A program made the position numbers and the translations under genes. The notes under the pieces are model-generated. The model did no database searches and was not told the DNA's origin. It worked only from the letters and a program-made list of their open reading frames with translations. Positions 47,217 through 55,680 of a stretch of 64,000 nucleotides of DNA are shown here, in pieces; the first letter of the stretch is position 1, and each line of letters begins with the position of its first letter. Origin of the DNA: Paenibacillus monticola (GTDB lineage: Bacteria > Bacillota > Bacilli > Paenibacillales > Paenibacillaceae); assembly GCF_009664975.1 (NCBI RefSeq), contig NZ_WJXB01000004.1, positions 1-64,000 on the forward strand. Direction: 5' to 3'.

Positions 47217-48505
47217 AGGAAAGAGTGAAATCCTGGATGCTGGCCTTGCTCGTGCTTGGGAGTCTCGTTGAGAGCTATTATTTGATTTATCGGCTGCCGG
47301 GTACTGACTCGGCCGTGCTCTCGGAGAATTTATATGTAAAGACAGACAACATGGGGCCTGAAGAGAAGGTTGAGAATCTGCTCTATCCGGATAAAATGAT
47401 TATTCATATGGGAGACGGCAAGCACACTCTGTTTTATCCCAACTCCACCTTTTACAATCTGATCCTTAATCGGCTAAAGGGGCGCGGCTTTGAAAGCTTT
47501 CAACGGCGCTCAGTGCAGGACTTCAACTGGAATCAGATTCGCAAGGAGAATCCAGGTATTGAACTTTCCTTCGGAGCAGGAATTCCCGTAACGCTGCTAC
47601 AGCGAATAATGCAGCTGTCACCGGATTCCCTGTTCGCCGGAGAAAGCATTGATAAGATCTGGATATACAATATCAAGAATGACTCCAAGGCACATGCCAT
47701 CTTTTTCAGCACCCGGGGTGACATTGTATATGAAGCGGCTAAAGTCGATCTTACTGTGCAGGATATCCAGCAGCATGTGGATTTCGGCAAGAACCTGATC
47801 TCTTATACAACAGTGAATGGTGACTATTATGTACCTGACAGTAAGATATCGCTGGTCGAGGTGGAGATGCCATCGGGTATGTACACCATTGAACAGATGC
47901 AGAGCAATTTATTCTTTGACGCTGGGAGCACCCGATATATTCGTGAGAAAAATGGATCGGAGATTTACACGGATAGCAAACGTAGTCTGCAGGTTGATCA
48001 GGAGCAGAATTGGATGAGCTACAGTGACCCTGCTGCACTTCCGGCTGGTGAAAGCACATCGGCCAAGGACGCGCTTGAGGCTGTGGATTTTGTCAATCAG
48101 CATGGCGGTTGGAACGGAACTTACCGGCTGGCAGCAACGGAAGAAGGGAGACTGGAGCGAAAGGTTTCCTTTCAACAGTATTATGGCTCCTACCCTTATG
48201 GTTCCTATCCAATTATGAGTAAGCCGCAGCTCCAGTATGGCGTAATTAACTTGGAGCTGCAGCAAGGTACCGTGTCTTCTTATGATCGATCTTTAATTTA
48301 TATTGATGAGAACAAATCCACGAAAAAAGTGGTGGAGTTATCGGGAGGCGAGGAGCTGCTGAATCAGCTTACGCAGATTGGCAAGGCTTCTTCTGTAAAA
48401 GATTTAACACCTGCTTATGTACCCGTAGAAAAGGGTGAGAAGCTACAACTGCTTCCAGTATGGCGTGTTACGCTGAGTGACGGCAGTGTGCTTACGCTGA
48501 ACTAG
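47213..48505 (+). CDS. walH: Two-component system regulatory protein WalH (YycH)
   Basis: A 430-residue membrane-anchored extracellular protein with one N-terminal membrane segment (about 6-24), matching YycH. WalH and WalI contact the WalK membrane segments; in Bacillus subtilis they restrain the kinase. The start is GTG at 47213, after GGGGGAGTG, overlapping the walK stop. Unusually, a 330-base tandem repeat array separates it from walI; elsewhere these genes lie close together. Confidence 0.93.
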   Translation: MKERVKSWMLALLVLGSLVESYYLIYRLPGTDSAVLSENLYVKTDNMGPEEKVENLLYPDKMIIHMGDGKHTLFYPNSTFYNLILNRLKGRGFESFQRRSVQDFNWNQIRKENPGIELSFGAGIPVTLLQRIMQLSPDSLFAGESIDKIWIYNIKNDSKAHAIFFSTRGDIVYEAAKVDLTVQDIQQHVDFGKNLISYTTVNGDYYVPDSKISLVEVEMPSGMYTIEQMQSNLFFDAGSTRYIREKNGSEIYTDSKRSLQVDQEQNWMSYSDPAALPAGESTSAKDALEAVDFVNQHGGWNGTYRLAATEEGRLERKVSFQQYYGSYPYGSYPIMSKPQLQYGVINLELQQGTVSSYDRSLIYIDENKSTKKVVELSGGEELLNQLTQIGKASSVKDLTPAYVPVEKGEKLQLLPVWRVTLSDGSVLTLN

Positions 48506-48506
48506 C

Positions 48507-48840
48507 TGCTCATAAAACAAAGCGTATGCTTCCGAAGCGAGTTTTGTTCGAAGTGATTCAGGAAGTGGATGCTTACAAAACCAAGGCGTATGCTTCCGAA
48601 GCGAGTTTTATTCGAAGTGATTCAGGAAGTGGATGCTTACAAAACCAAGGCGTATGCTTCCGAAGTGAGTTTTATTGCGAAGAATACCAAGAAGTAAAGC
48701 TCCATAAAACAAAGCGTATGCTTCCGAAGTAGTTTTGTTGCAAAGCCGCATTCAATGAAGTTATGTTCCACAAAACAAAGCGTATGCTTCCGAAGCGAGT
48801 TTTGTTCGAAGTAATTCAGGAAGCAAATGCTCACAAAACT
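48507..48840 (+). repeat. Tandem array of about 64-bp repeats between walH and walI
   Basis: Five units, marked by GCTTCCGAAG starting near 48528, 48592, 48656, 48720 and 48786 (periods 64, 64, 64, 66), start one base after the walH stop codon. A unit runs ACAAAAC-AAAGCG-TATGCTTCCGAAG-CGA-GTTTTGT-TCGAAG-TGATTCAGGAAG-TGGATGCT. A truncated sixth copy (ACAAAACT) ends in the walI ribosome site. Each GTTTTGT can pair with the ACAAAAC of the next unit, and copy 3 keeps pairing by a compensating change (GTTTTAT / ATAAAAC). One related solo copy lies at 4774-4850. Confidence 0.95.
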
Positions 48841-48856
48841 TTTGGGAGGTGAAAGT

Positions 48857-49597
48857 ATGGATTGGGGAAGAGCCAAAAATGTGCTAATCTACGCTTTTCT
48901 GCTGCTGAATCTGCTGCTGTGTTATCAGCTGTGGAATGATCTGCATGATCAGGTCAGCGCCAATCTTGATTTCACCTCCCTTTCTGAAGAGACACAAGCA
49001 GTGATGGAACAGAAGGGAATCAGGGTGCTCTGCCCCATCCCGGCTGCGACACCACAACTGCCGGATATTACCTATAGTTATTCCGGTGAGGAGCAGAATG
49101 AAGCGCCGGTGCTGCTGAAGCTTCCGATAGACAGCAAACTGATCTATTCTTCATTCACCGAGCTTAGCGATCAATTGGTAGGCCAGATCCCGGACATTGC
49201 CAATTACCGCTTCGATTCCCAAGAAAGCGAGATAGGTAAATTTGTGCTTCACCCGCTAGTAGATAACCAGTGGTCGCTGTTTCGCGTGAGACTGGAACTA
49301 ATTAATAGCAATCAGAAGATTGTGGCCTACCGTTGGCCACAGATCAAGATTGGAACCAGTAACAAAGAGGATTTACAGAAGGTACTTCCAGCATCCCAAG
49401 CACTGAGCAGTTTGATTGATAAATATTTTCCAGCCGATTCTGTAGTCAAGGAGATTGAGCTGGGGTATTACGGTGAATTGTTTAACTCGGAAAGTCAGGT
49501 CGCGTCTCCAATGTGGAGGTTCATGCTTGAGAATGGCAAAGCCTATTACGTAGATGCCATTAGTGCGGACATCATCAGTCCGAAGACAACAGAGTAG
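48857..49597 (+). CDS. walI: Two-component system regulatory protein WalI (YycI)
   Basis: A 246-residue protein with an N-terminal membrane anchor (MDWGRAKNVLIYAFLLLNLL) and an extracellular domain of the YycI family. It partners WalH in modulating WalK. The ATG at 48857 follows GGGAGGTG, which is joined to the last partial unit of the tandem repeat array. An upstream in-frame start at 48827 would translate the repeat and is unlikely. walJ follows 14 bases on. Confidence 0.92.
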   Translation: MDWGRAKNVLIYAFLLLNLLLCYQLWNDLHDQVSANLDFTSLSEETQAVMEQKGIRVLCPIPAATPQLPDITYSYSGEEQNEAPVLLKLPIDSKLIYSSFTELSDQLVGQIPDIANYRFDSQESEIGKFVLHPLVDNQWSLFRVRLELINSNQKIVAYRWPQIKIGTSNKEDLQKVLPASQALSSLIDKYFPADSVVKEIELGYYGELFNSESQVASPMWRFMLENGKAYYVDAISADIISPKTTE

Positions 49598-49611
49598 AGG
49601 GAGTAAGGAAT

Positions 49612-50418
49612 ATGGGAATTTCATTTACAGTACTGTCCAGCGGTTCTACTGGCAACGTAACAGTGGTGCGTAACGGGGAGACAACGCTAATGATTGATGC
49701 GGGCCTTAGTGCGAAGCGGATTGATGAGCTGCTGGGAATGCGTGAGCTGACGGGCAAGGATATCGATGGGATTCTGATTACACATGAGCATTCTGACCAT
49801 ATCAAAGGGTTAGGAGCGATGGCGCGCAAATACGATCTTCCGATCTACGCGAATACCAATACTTGGGGAGCGATTGAGAAGGGGATTGGCAAAATAGCTG
49901 AACATAACCGGATTATTATGGAATCCGGAGAACATATAGACTTTGGCAGTCTTAGGGTGGAATCCTTTGCGATTTCTCATGATGCGGCTGAGCCCGTAGC
50001 TTATAACTTCTATGACGGTAAAGAGAAGCTGTCTGTAGCTACAGATTTGGGGTATGTCAGCGATAAGGTGAGAGCGGCCATTGCAGATTCTGATGTCATG
50101 GTGCTGGAGGCTAATCATGATATTGAGATGCTCAGAATGGGACGTTATCCGTGGAACACGAAACGGCGTATTCTAGGCGATATGGGCCATCTATCGAACG
50201 AAGCAGCAGGTGCAGCGCTTAGCGAGATTCTTACTGGACGGACTAAACGTACCTACCTGGCGCATTTAAGTCGGGATCATAATATGATGGACCTGGCTAA
50301 GATGTCCGTTCGTTATGCGATGGAGGATCGGGGCTGTTTTTTCAAAGATAGCGAGTTTAAATTATGTGATACGTATTATGATCGTCCTACGCCATGGGAT
50401 ACGGTGAGCCAATCATAA
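49612..50418 (+). CDS. walJ: MBL-fold metallohydrolase WalJ (YycJ)
   Basis: A 268-residue metallo-beta-lactamase-fold protein with ligands ITHEHSDHIKGLG (about 57-69), DLGYVSD and the C-terminal HLSRDHN. YycJ homologues show nuclease properties and are linked to DNA repair and to coordinating wall growth with replication. It begins STGNVTVV..., family-typical. It completes the walRKHIJ operon. Its last 32 bases overlap a converging small gene on the other strand. Confidence 0.93.
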   Translation: MGISFTVLSSGSTGNVTVVRNGETTLMIDAGLSAKRIDELLGMRELTGKDIDGILITHEHSDHIKGLGAMARKYDLPIYANTNTWGAIEKGIGKIAEHNRIIMESGEHIDFGSLRVESFAISHDAAEPVAYNFYDGKEKLSVATDLGYVSDKVRAAIADSDVMVLEANHDIEMLRMGRYPWNTKRRILGDMGHLSNEAAGAALSEILTGRTKRTYLAHLSRDHNMMDLAKMSVRYAMEDRGCFFKDSEFKLCDTYYDRPTPWDTVSQS

Positions 50419-50593
50419 GCTGGTCCAATTCAGTGGTCTTGCGCTCAAGTTCCTGGCGGGAGATAAGACCTTTTTCAATCAATAGCTCAATTATGGCACT
50501 AAGAGTGAGGGTCATATGATAGTGTTCATCCTTCAGATCGCCTAGTTTACCAATGAACTGTACCAGATCAATACTTGTGGAGAAAGATTCCAT
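50387..50593 (-). CDS. Small helical protein of unknown function
   Basis: A 68-residue protein from the ATG at 50593 (AAAGGAGC upstream; the frame stays open to 50671 without a ribosome site). It is alpha-helical and acidic-basic mixed, with LSAIIELLIEKGLISRQELERK near residues 35-56, a pattern seen at the start of several unrelated families. No sure family. It converges on walJ and overlaps it by 32 bases, and is divergent from htrA. Head-on to replication. Confidence 0.65.
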   Translation of the reverse strand: MESFSTSIDLVQFIGKLGDLKDEHYHMTLTLSAIIELLIEKGLISRQELERKTTELDQLMIGSPYPMA

Positions 50594-50987
50594 ATTCAGC
50601 TGCTCCTTTCGAATTGAAAATTTAATGTAAAATGTAAAAAATTTGCAAGGTTTTCGCTTCAGAAAAGCCACGACTGAACGTCTGCCTGTGATACAATCAT
50701 ATAGAGAATAAGTTAAACGTAATTCTATAGTGCTTGCTATTATTGTAGTCTGTTAAGTTGAAAAATATTCCGAAATAAGAGAAACGGCTGCGTTCTTCTG
50801 GTCAAGATCGAGATCCGTTTTATAAAATAGCCTTACCTAACGCTTCATGTCGCTTTCTTGTGTTAAAGGGATAAAGTGAAACCTTTTAACACTATTTGGA
50901 GTCTAAAAGATAGATTGATATAGCTCGGGCGTTGTTGCTTGGCGTTCAGGTCTTGAATGCAGTAGCAATAGAGGGGAGAGGATTTCG
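50594..50987. other. Upstream region of htrA
   Basis: No gene. Two inverted repeats are seen: GAAACGG...CCGTTTT (about 50783-50821), loosely like the hairpins at 19481 and 44509; and GTGTTAAAGGG / CCTTTTAACAC (50860-50870 and 50882-50892, one bulge), 96 bases before htrA, which might be an operator. A perfect WalR box was not found. Confidence 0.45.
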
Positions 50988-52229
50988 GTGGGACTGTTTC
51001 AAGATGATTTCTATTCAACTAAAGTATCGCGGCGAAAAGAACGAAAAGGAACAAAGGGATCCACAACCCGCGGCTGGTCTGTTCGCAAATCACGCCGTAG
51101 TATGCCAACATGGCAGATATCTGCCATTTGCTCTTTACTTAGCGCGGTGTTTGCGGTGCTTCTCTTCAGTTTGCTTACGGGTCAACTAACACATGAGACG
51201 GCTCAGAATCCGGCAAAGATTGAGAATGTTACCTCGAGCAGCGGTGATCCGTATGACCGGATTATTCAGGCAGCAGCTCTGGTTCGTCCTGCCGTAGTGA
51301 GCATCATTAACCATAAGGAAGATAATAAGGAACTTAATATTCTGGATGAGTCTGCATTAGGCTCCGGGGTTATCTATAAGAAAGACGCTAAAAAGGCCTA
51401 CATTATTACGAATAATCATGTCATCGAAGGTTCTAGTAAACTTGAGGTAGTTACCATTGACGGGGAGGCCCGCAAAGCAACGTTAGTTGGTGCTGATAAG
51501 GTTAGTGACATTGCCGTGCTCTCCATTGATGCTAAAGGAATAAATACGATCGCACAGATCGGGGATTCCTCGAAGCTACGTCTCGGCGAAACGGTAATTG
51601 CCATTGGCAATCCACTGGGTCTTGGCGATTCACTAACTTCTGGTATTGTCAGCTATACAGAACGGATGATTCCGGTGTCGCTTAATCAGGATGGCGTATA
51701 TGATTGGGAGCAGGAAGTGATTCAGACGGATGCAGCAATTAATGAAGGCAATAGTGGTGGTGCGCTTGTAGATCTCGAGGGTAAGGTCATTGGCATTAAT
51801 ACAATGAAGATTTCTGATACGGGTGTAGAAGGACTCGGCTTTGCAATTCCGTCCAATCATGTGATGGAGAATGCAGATGAATTAGCTGAAAAAGGCAAGA
51901 TTGCCCGTTCCTATCTGGGTGTCTATTCTGTAGATTTGAATAATCCCTATGTTCCACTCGCAGAGGATCAACGCAAGGAATTGAACCTGCCAGCAAGTAT
52001 TAAAGACGGTGTAGTTGTTCTGGATGCTGTTGGACCTGCAAAGGATGCTGGACTGAAATTAAATGATGTCATTACGAAATTTGATAATGAGCCGATTACT
52101 TCGACGCTCTCGTTGCGCAAATATTTATATGATAGCACCAAGATTGGTGACGAGCTCAAGATTACCTATTATCGCAATGGAGTAGTGAAGCAGGTTGTAG
52201 TAAAACTTCTAGAGAAGCCAGAGGAATAA
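50988..52229 (+). CDS. htrA: HtrA-type membrane serine protease with PDZ domain
   Basis: A 413-residue DegP/HtrA protease: a basic cytoplasmic N terminus, one membrane segment (about 45-65), a trypsin-like domain with the triad His (TNNHVIEGS), Asp (SDIAVLS) and Ser (NEGNSGGAL), and a C-terminal PDZ domain (about 310-405). It handles misfolded proteins outside the membrane. In Bacillus subtilis the walRK cluster likewise ends with an HtrA-family gene (yycK/htrC). The start is GTG at 50988, after GAGAGG. Confidence 0.93.
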   Translation: MGLFQDDFYSTKVSRRKERKGTKGSTTRGWSVRKSRRSMPTWQISAICSLLSAVFAVLLFSLLTGQLTHETAQNPAKIENVTSSSGDPYDRIIQAAALVRPAVVSIINHKEDNKELNILDESALGSGVIYKKDAKKAYIITNNHVIEGSSKLEVVTIDGEARKATLVGADKVSDIAVLSIDAKGINTIAQIGDSSKLRLGETVIAIGNPLGLGDSLTSGIVSYTERMIPVSLNQDGVYDWEQEVIQTDAAINEGNSGGALVDLEGKVIGINTMKISDTGVEGLGFAIPSNHVMENADELAEKGKIARSYLGVYSVDLNNPYVPLAEDQRKELNLPASIKDGVVVLDAVGPAKDAGLKLNDVITKFDNEPITSTLSLRKYLYDSTKIGDELKITYYRNGVVKQVVVKLLEKPEE

Positions 52230-52408
52230 AAGCGATAAAGAGTGTATATACTGATATTGTAAGTGGGAAAAATTAACCGGCTGGTAACCCTTACATTGGG
52301 AAGTCAGCCTTATACGGGAAAATAAGGGGAAATACGGATACCTCTCTTGCCTTTGCTATTCAGGTGTGGTAATATGATAACAATCATACAGTTGATACCT
52401 AATTCTTG

Positions 52409-52453
52409 CATTGAAAAGGGCTGTCAAGTAGAGTAATACAACCTTTTTCAATG
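52409..52453 (+). promoter_or_regulatory. Hairpin in the cold-shock gene leader
   Basis: CATTGAAAAGG pairs with CCTTTTTCAATG (one bulged base) over a 22-base loop, 67 bases upstream of the csp start. It may be a terminator for htrA or part of the long, structured 5' leader common in csp mRNAs. No other feature is seen between 52230 and 52519, apart from a possible -35/-10 pair (TTGCCT, 17 bases, TAATAT) near 52347-52376. Confidence 0.5.
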
Positions 52454-52519
52454 TGTGAATTTTTTCTTTGTCTGAAGATAAAAAGAACATATTAATTTAA
52501 ATTTGTGGAGGTAACACAC

Positions 52520-52720
52520 ATGCAAACAGGTACAGTTAAATGGTTCAACGCAGAAAAAGGATTCGGATTCATCGAGGTTGAAGGCGGAAGCGACGTATTC
52601 GTTCACTTTAGCGCAATTACTGGCGACGGCTTCAAAACTTTGGACGAAGGCCAACGCGTTGAATTCAACGTTGTTCAAGGCAACCGCGGACCACAAGCCG
52701 AAAACGTTGTAAAACTGTAA
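52520..52720 (+). CDS. Cold-shock protein (CspA family)
   Basis: A 66-residue cold-shock domain protein, [21 protein letters not shown], with RNP1 KGFGFIE and RNP2 VFVHFSAI. It binds single-stranded nucleic acid and melts RNA structure in the cold. The ATG at 52520 follows GGAGGTAA; an earlier in-frame start at 52505 overlaps it. A strong terminator and a ydjO-type gene follow, as in Bacillus where ydjO is cold-induced. Confidence 0.96.
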   Translation: MQTGTVKWFNAEKGFGFIEVEGGSDVFVHFSAITGDGFKTLDEGQRVEFNVVQGNRGPQAENVVKL

Positions 52721-52731
52721 TAATAGAAGGT

Positions 52732-52769
52732 GCCGTCCCCGCTTGTGAAAGTTGGGACGGCCTTTTTTT
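52732..52769 (+). terminator. Cold-shock gene terminator
   Basis: An 8-bp stem, GCCGTCCC / GGGACGGC, is followed by seven T. Confidence 0.9.
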
Positions 52770-52821
52770 ACATTTCCATCGGTTTTCTCAACTTTTGACA
52801 TAAAGGAAGGGAGGAACGGTA

Positions 52822-53052
52822 ATGAACTACCGGAAGAAGCCTTTAGAAGAAATACCGGAAGAGGATACAGCAATCTGGGCCTGTACCAATGATGGATGTA
52901 ACGGATGGATGAGGGATAATTTTGCATTCGAACATGCGCCTTCTTGCCGTCTGTGTCACTCCCCAATGGTTCGCAGCATGAAGATGCTACCGATTTTGCT
53001 TAATTCCAATGGCGATCTCAAGTCGCTGAAGAAAGGTACTTCTATCACCTAA
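52822..53052 (+). CDS. YdjO-like cold-inducible protein
   Basis: A 76-residue protein with two cysteine pairs (CTNDGCNGW and CRLCHS), a likely small zinc-binding fold, and the YdjO-type middle WMRDNFAFEHAPSCRLC. YdjO is reported as cold-induced in Bacillus subtilis. GGAAGGGAGGAAC precedes the ATG. It lies 100 bases after the cold-shock gene with its own terminator after it. Confidence 0.85.
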   Translation: MNYRKKPLEEIPEEDTAIWACTNDGCNGWMRDNFAFEHAPSCRLCHSPMVRSMKMLPILLNSNGDLKSLKKGTSIT

Positions 53053-53099
53053 CTTACGCTTTATGAGCTGAGCATTTTATAGAATGACGTACAATAAAG

Positions 53100-53126
53100 A
53101 GACGGGTAAACCGTCTTATTTTTTTT
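53100..53126 (+). terminator. Terminator after the ydjO-like gene
   Basis: The stem AGACGG / CCGTCT with a GTAAA loop is followed by a run of eight T after TTA. Confidence 0.8.
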
Positions 53127-53142
53127 GCTTTTTTTCGAAATA

Positions 53143-53160
53143 TTGTGATATTTGTCACAA
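53143..53160. promoter_or_regulatory. Rex-type operator 1 of the cyd operon
   Basis: TTGTGA-TATTTG-TCACAA is a perfect 6-bp-arm palindrome fitting the Rex consensus TTGTGA-N6-TCACAA. Rex senses NADH/NAD and represses cyd genes in Bacillus subtilis. It lies just upstream of the presumed -35 region. An Fnr-type reading (TGTGA-N6-TCACA) cannot be excluded. Confidence 0.8.
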
Positions 53161-53190
53161 ATATATTGTTTTTTGCCTCTAAATGGGGTG

Positions 53191-53211
53191 TATAATGTGA
53201 TTATTATCACA
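53191..53211 (+). promoter_or_regulatory. cydA -10 box overlapped by a second Rex/Fnr-type operator
   Basis: A perfect -10 TATAAT (53191-53196) touches the palindrome TGTGA-TTATTA-TCACA (53196-53211), so a bound repressor would cover the transcription start. The -35 is poor (GTTTTT or TTGTTT near 53166-53173). The two operators are centred 52 bases apart, about five helical turns. Confidence 0.75.
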
Positions 53212-53273
53212 CTTAGTCCTTCGAATTTTTGACAAAATATAAGTACGAAAAGGGAAGAAGGAAGGGGAGAAAT

Positions 53274-54677
53274 ATGGATACAGTGATGCTGTCTCGGTTT
53301 CAGTTTGCATCGACGACGATTTTTCATTATTTCTTTGTGCCGGTGTCTATCGGACTAGCGCTCCTGATTGCGATCATGGAGACAATGTATGTTAGAAAAG
53401 GGAATGAAGAGTACAAGAAGATGGCTCAGTTCTGGGGAAAGCTGTTCCTCATTAACTTTGCAGTAGGTGTTGTAACGGGAATATTACAGGAATTCCAGTT
53501 TGGGATGAACTGGTCTGATTATTCGCGTTTTGTCGGTGATGTGTTCGGAGCACCACTGGCTATTGAAGCACTGTTGGCTTTTTTCCTGGAGTCTACATTC
53601 ATAGGGCTGTGGATTTTTGGGTGGGATAAAGTCTCCAAGAGAGTGCATCTATTATCCATTTGGCTGGTAGCGTTCGGAACGATGTTGTCCGCTTTCTGGA
53701 TCTTAGCCGCCAACTCCTTCATGCAGCACCCTGTGGGGTTCGCCATAAATAACGGACGGGCAGAGATGAATGATTTCTTCGCCCTGATAACAAACGGTCA
53801 GTTACTAGTGGAATTCCCACATACGGTGCTGGCTGCATATGCAACAGGAGCTTTTCTGGTAACAGGGATTAGTGCGTATAAACTGCTGAGAAAGCAGGAG
53901 GTTTCTTTTTTCAAAAAGTCATTTGAGATTGCTGCTATTGTAGGTATTGTATCTTCGATGGGTGTGGCTGTTGCAGGACATGCTCAAGCACAGTATTTGG
54001 TCAAAACCCAGCCGATGAAAATGGCAGCATCTGAAGGCTTGTGGGGTAAGAGTGGTGACCCGGCCCCTTGGACTATATATGCTAAAATTGATCCGAAGAA
54101 CAAGGTGAGTAGCAATGAAATTCAAATACCGTATTTGCTAAGTTTTCTGTCTTACAGTACATTCTCTGGTGAAGTCAAAGGTATGAATGAGCTGCAAGCT
54201 GAATATGTGCAGAAATATGGTGAAGGGGATTATATCCCGCCAGTGCGCACAACCTTCTGGAGCTTCCGGATCATGGTTGCGGCTGGTACAGCGATGATCG
54301 TGTTGGGTCTGTATGCTATCTATCTGATTTGGCGCAAAAAAATGGACCGTCCGAATACTTGGTTCATGCGGTTCATGCTCTGGGGGCTGTTGCTTCCACC
54401 AATCGCCAATACTGCAGGCTGGATTATGACCGAAATTGGACGCCAGCCGTGGACGGTGTTCGGCTATATGCAGACCAAGGATAGTGTATCTCCTAATATC
54501 TCGAGTGGACAGGTGTTATTCTCGGTGATTTCTTTTACAACGATCTATTTAATCCTAGGATTAGTGATGGTTGGGTTGTTTATCAAAGTCATCAAAAAAG
54601 GCCCTTATGCCATGGATAACGATCACGATGTGTCGCATGATCCATATAACAAGGAGGTGTCCCCAAATGTCTCTTAA
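53274..54677 (+). CDS. cydA: Cytochrome bd ubiquinol oxidase subunit I
   Basis: A 467-residue polytopic membrane protein holding haems b558, b595 and d. SRFQFASTTIFHYFFVPVSIG (about 6-26) includes the haem-ligand His, and the GRQPW motif (about 395) is diagnostic. The quinol-binding loop is short, as in Bacillus. It reduces oxygen to water at high affinity. The ATG at 53274 follows AAGGGGAG. It overlaps cydB by 11 bases and heads cydABDC under Rex/Fnr-type operators. Confidence 0.97.
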   Translation: MDTVMLSRFQFASTTIFHYFFVPVSIGLALLIAIMETMYVRKGNEEYKKMAQFWGKLFLINFAVGVVTGILQEFQFGMNWSDYSRFVGDVFGAPLAIEALLAFFLESTFIGLWIFGWDKVSKRVHLLSIWLVAFGTMLSAFWILAANSFMQHPVGFAINNGRAEMNDFFALITNGQLLVEFPHTVLAAYATGAFLVTGISAYKLLRKQEVSFFKKSFEIAAIVGIVSSMGVAVAGHAQAQYLVKTQPMKMAASEGLWGKSGDPAPWTIYAKIDPKNKVSSNEIQIPYLLSFLSYSTFSGEVKGMNELQAEYVQKYGEGDYIPPVRTTFWSFRIMVAAGTAMIVLGLYAIYLIWRKKMDRPNTWFMRFMLWGLLLPPIANTAGWIMTEIGRQPWTVFGYMQTKDSVSPNISSGQVLFSVISFTTIYLILGLVMVGLFIKVIKKGPYAMDNDHDVSHDPYNKEVSPNVS

Positions 54678-55680
54678 TGAATTATGGTTCTTGCTGATTG
54701 CCGTGCTGTTCGTAGGATTCTTCTTCTTAGAGGGATTCGATTTCGGGGTGGGAATGGAAACACAGTTTCTAGCCAAGAATGATACGGAGCGCCGGGTGCT
54801 TATTAACTCGATCGGGCCTTTCTGGGATGCTAATGAGGTCTGGCTGATTACGGCTGCGGGGGCGATGTTTGCCGCTTTTCCTGATTGGTATGCTACGCTG
54901 TTCAGTGGATTCTACGTTCCTTTTGTCTTCGCTCTACTGGCTCTGATTGCTCGTGGAGTAGCCTTTGAATTCAGAGGCAAACGGGATTCGCAGGCTTGGA
55001 AAAAAACATGGGATGCCTGTATCTTCTTCGGCAGCGCCATTCCGCCGTTCCTGCTGGCTGTAGTCTTCGCCAGCTTCATCAAAGGCTTGCCGATTGATGG
55101 GGATATGCAGATGTATGCTGGATTTACGGATATCGTTAATGTGTATACAGTCGTGGCTGGTATTACGGTAGTTCTGCTCTGCCTGGTGCATGGTCTGATG
55201 TTCACTACTCTGCGTACGTCTGGCGATCTGCAGAACCGCGCGCGGAGCCTGGGTCAGAAATTACTGCTTCCACTGGGCGCACTACTGTTGGCCTTTGTAA
55301 TTATGACCTACTATATGACAGATATATTTGATCAACATGGAGCCTGGCTGCTAATTATGGTAGTTCTGGGGATTGTGGCTTATCTACTGGCTGGATACTT
55401 CATGATGAAGAAGAAAGATAGTCTTGCCTTCGGAATGACCGGTGCTGTAATTGCACTGTCGGTAGCTTCAATCTTTGTAGGCCTGTTCCCACGGGTCATG
55501 ATTAGTTCCATTGATCAAGCCTTCAATCTGACCATCACGAATGCGGCCTCGGGCCATTATTCCTTGAAGGTTATGACGATTGTGGCGTTGACGATGCTGC
55601 CGTTCGTATTGGGATATCAGATTTGGAGTTACTTTATCTTCCACAAACGGATTCACGAGAAGGAGCATCTTGAATACTAA
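54667..55680 (+). CDS. cydB: Cytochrome bd ubiquinol oxidase subunit II
   Basis: A 337-residue partner of CydA with about eight membrane segments. It begins MSLNELWFLLIAVLFVGFFF and has LEGFDFGVGM, then the family stretch GPFWDANEVWLI (near 60). I start at the ATG at 54667, after AAGGAGGTG, inside the end of cydA; a longer frame from 54571 is a cydA shadow. Its stop codon overlaps the cydD ATG (TAATG). Confidence 0.96.
   Translation: MSLNELWFLLIAVLFVGFFFLEGFDFGVGMETQFLAKNDTERRVLINSIGPFWDANEVWLITAAGAMFAAFPDWYATLFSGFYVPFVFALLALIARGVAFEFRGKRDSQAWKKTWDACIFFGSAIPPFLLAVVFASFIKGLPIDGDMQMYAGFTDIVNVYTVVAGITVVLLCLVHGLMFTTLRTSGDLQNRARSLGQKLLLPLGALLLAFVIMTYYMTDIFDQHGAWLLIMVVLGIVAYLLAGYFMMKKKDSLAFGMTGAVIALSVASIFVGLFPRVMISSIDQAFNLTITNAASGHYSLKVMTIVALTMLPFVLGYQIWSYFIFHKRIHEKEHLEY

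Noticed and set aside
48526..48732. 68-codon frame across the walH-walI repeats
   Set aside because: It is made entirely of the tandem repeat, whose 64-base period shifts the frame each unit, and has no ribosome site.
48507..48840. CRISPR array
   Set aside because: The whole period is conserved from unit to unit; there are no unique spacers and no cas genes.
54571..54666. N-terminal extension of cydB
   Set aside because: It is a frame shadow of the cydA 3' end; the ATG at 54667 has AAGGAGGTG upstream and the correct N terminus.
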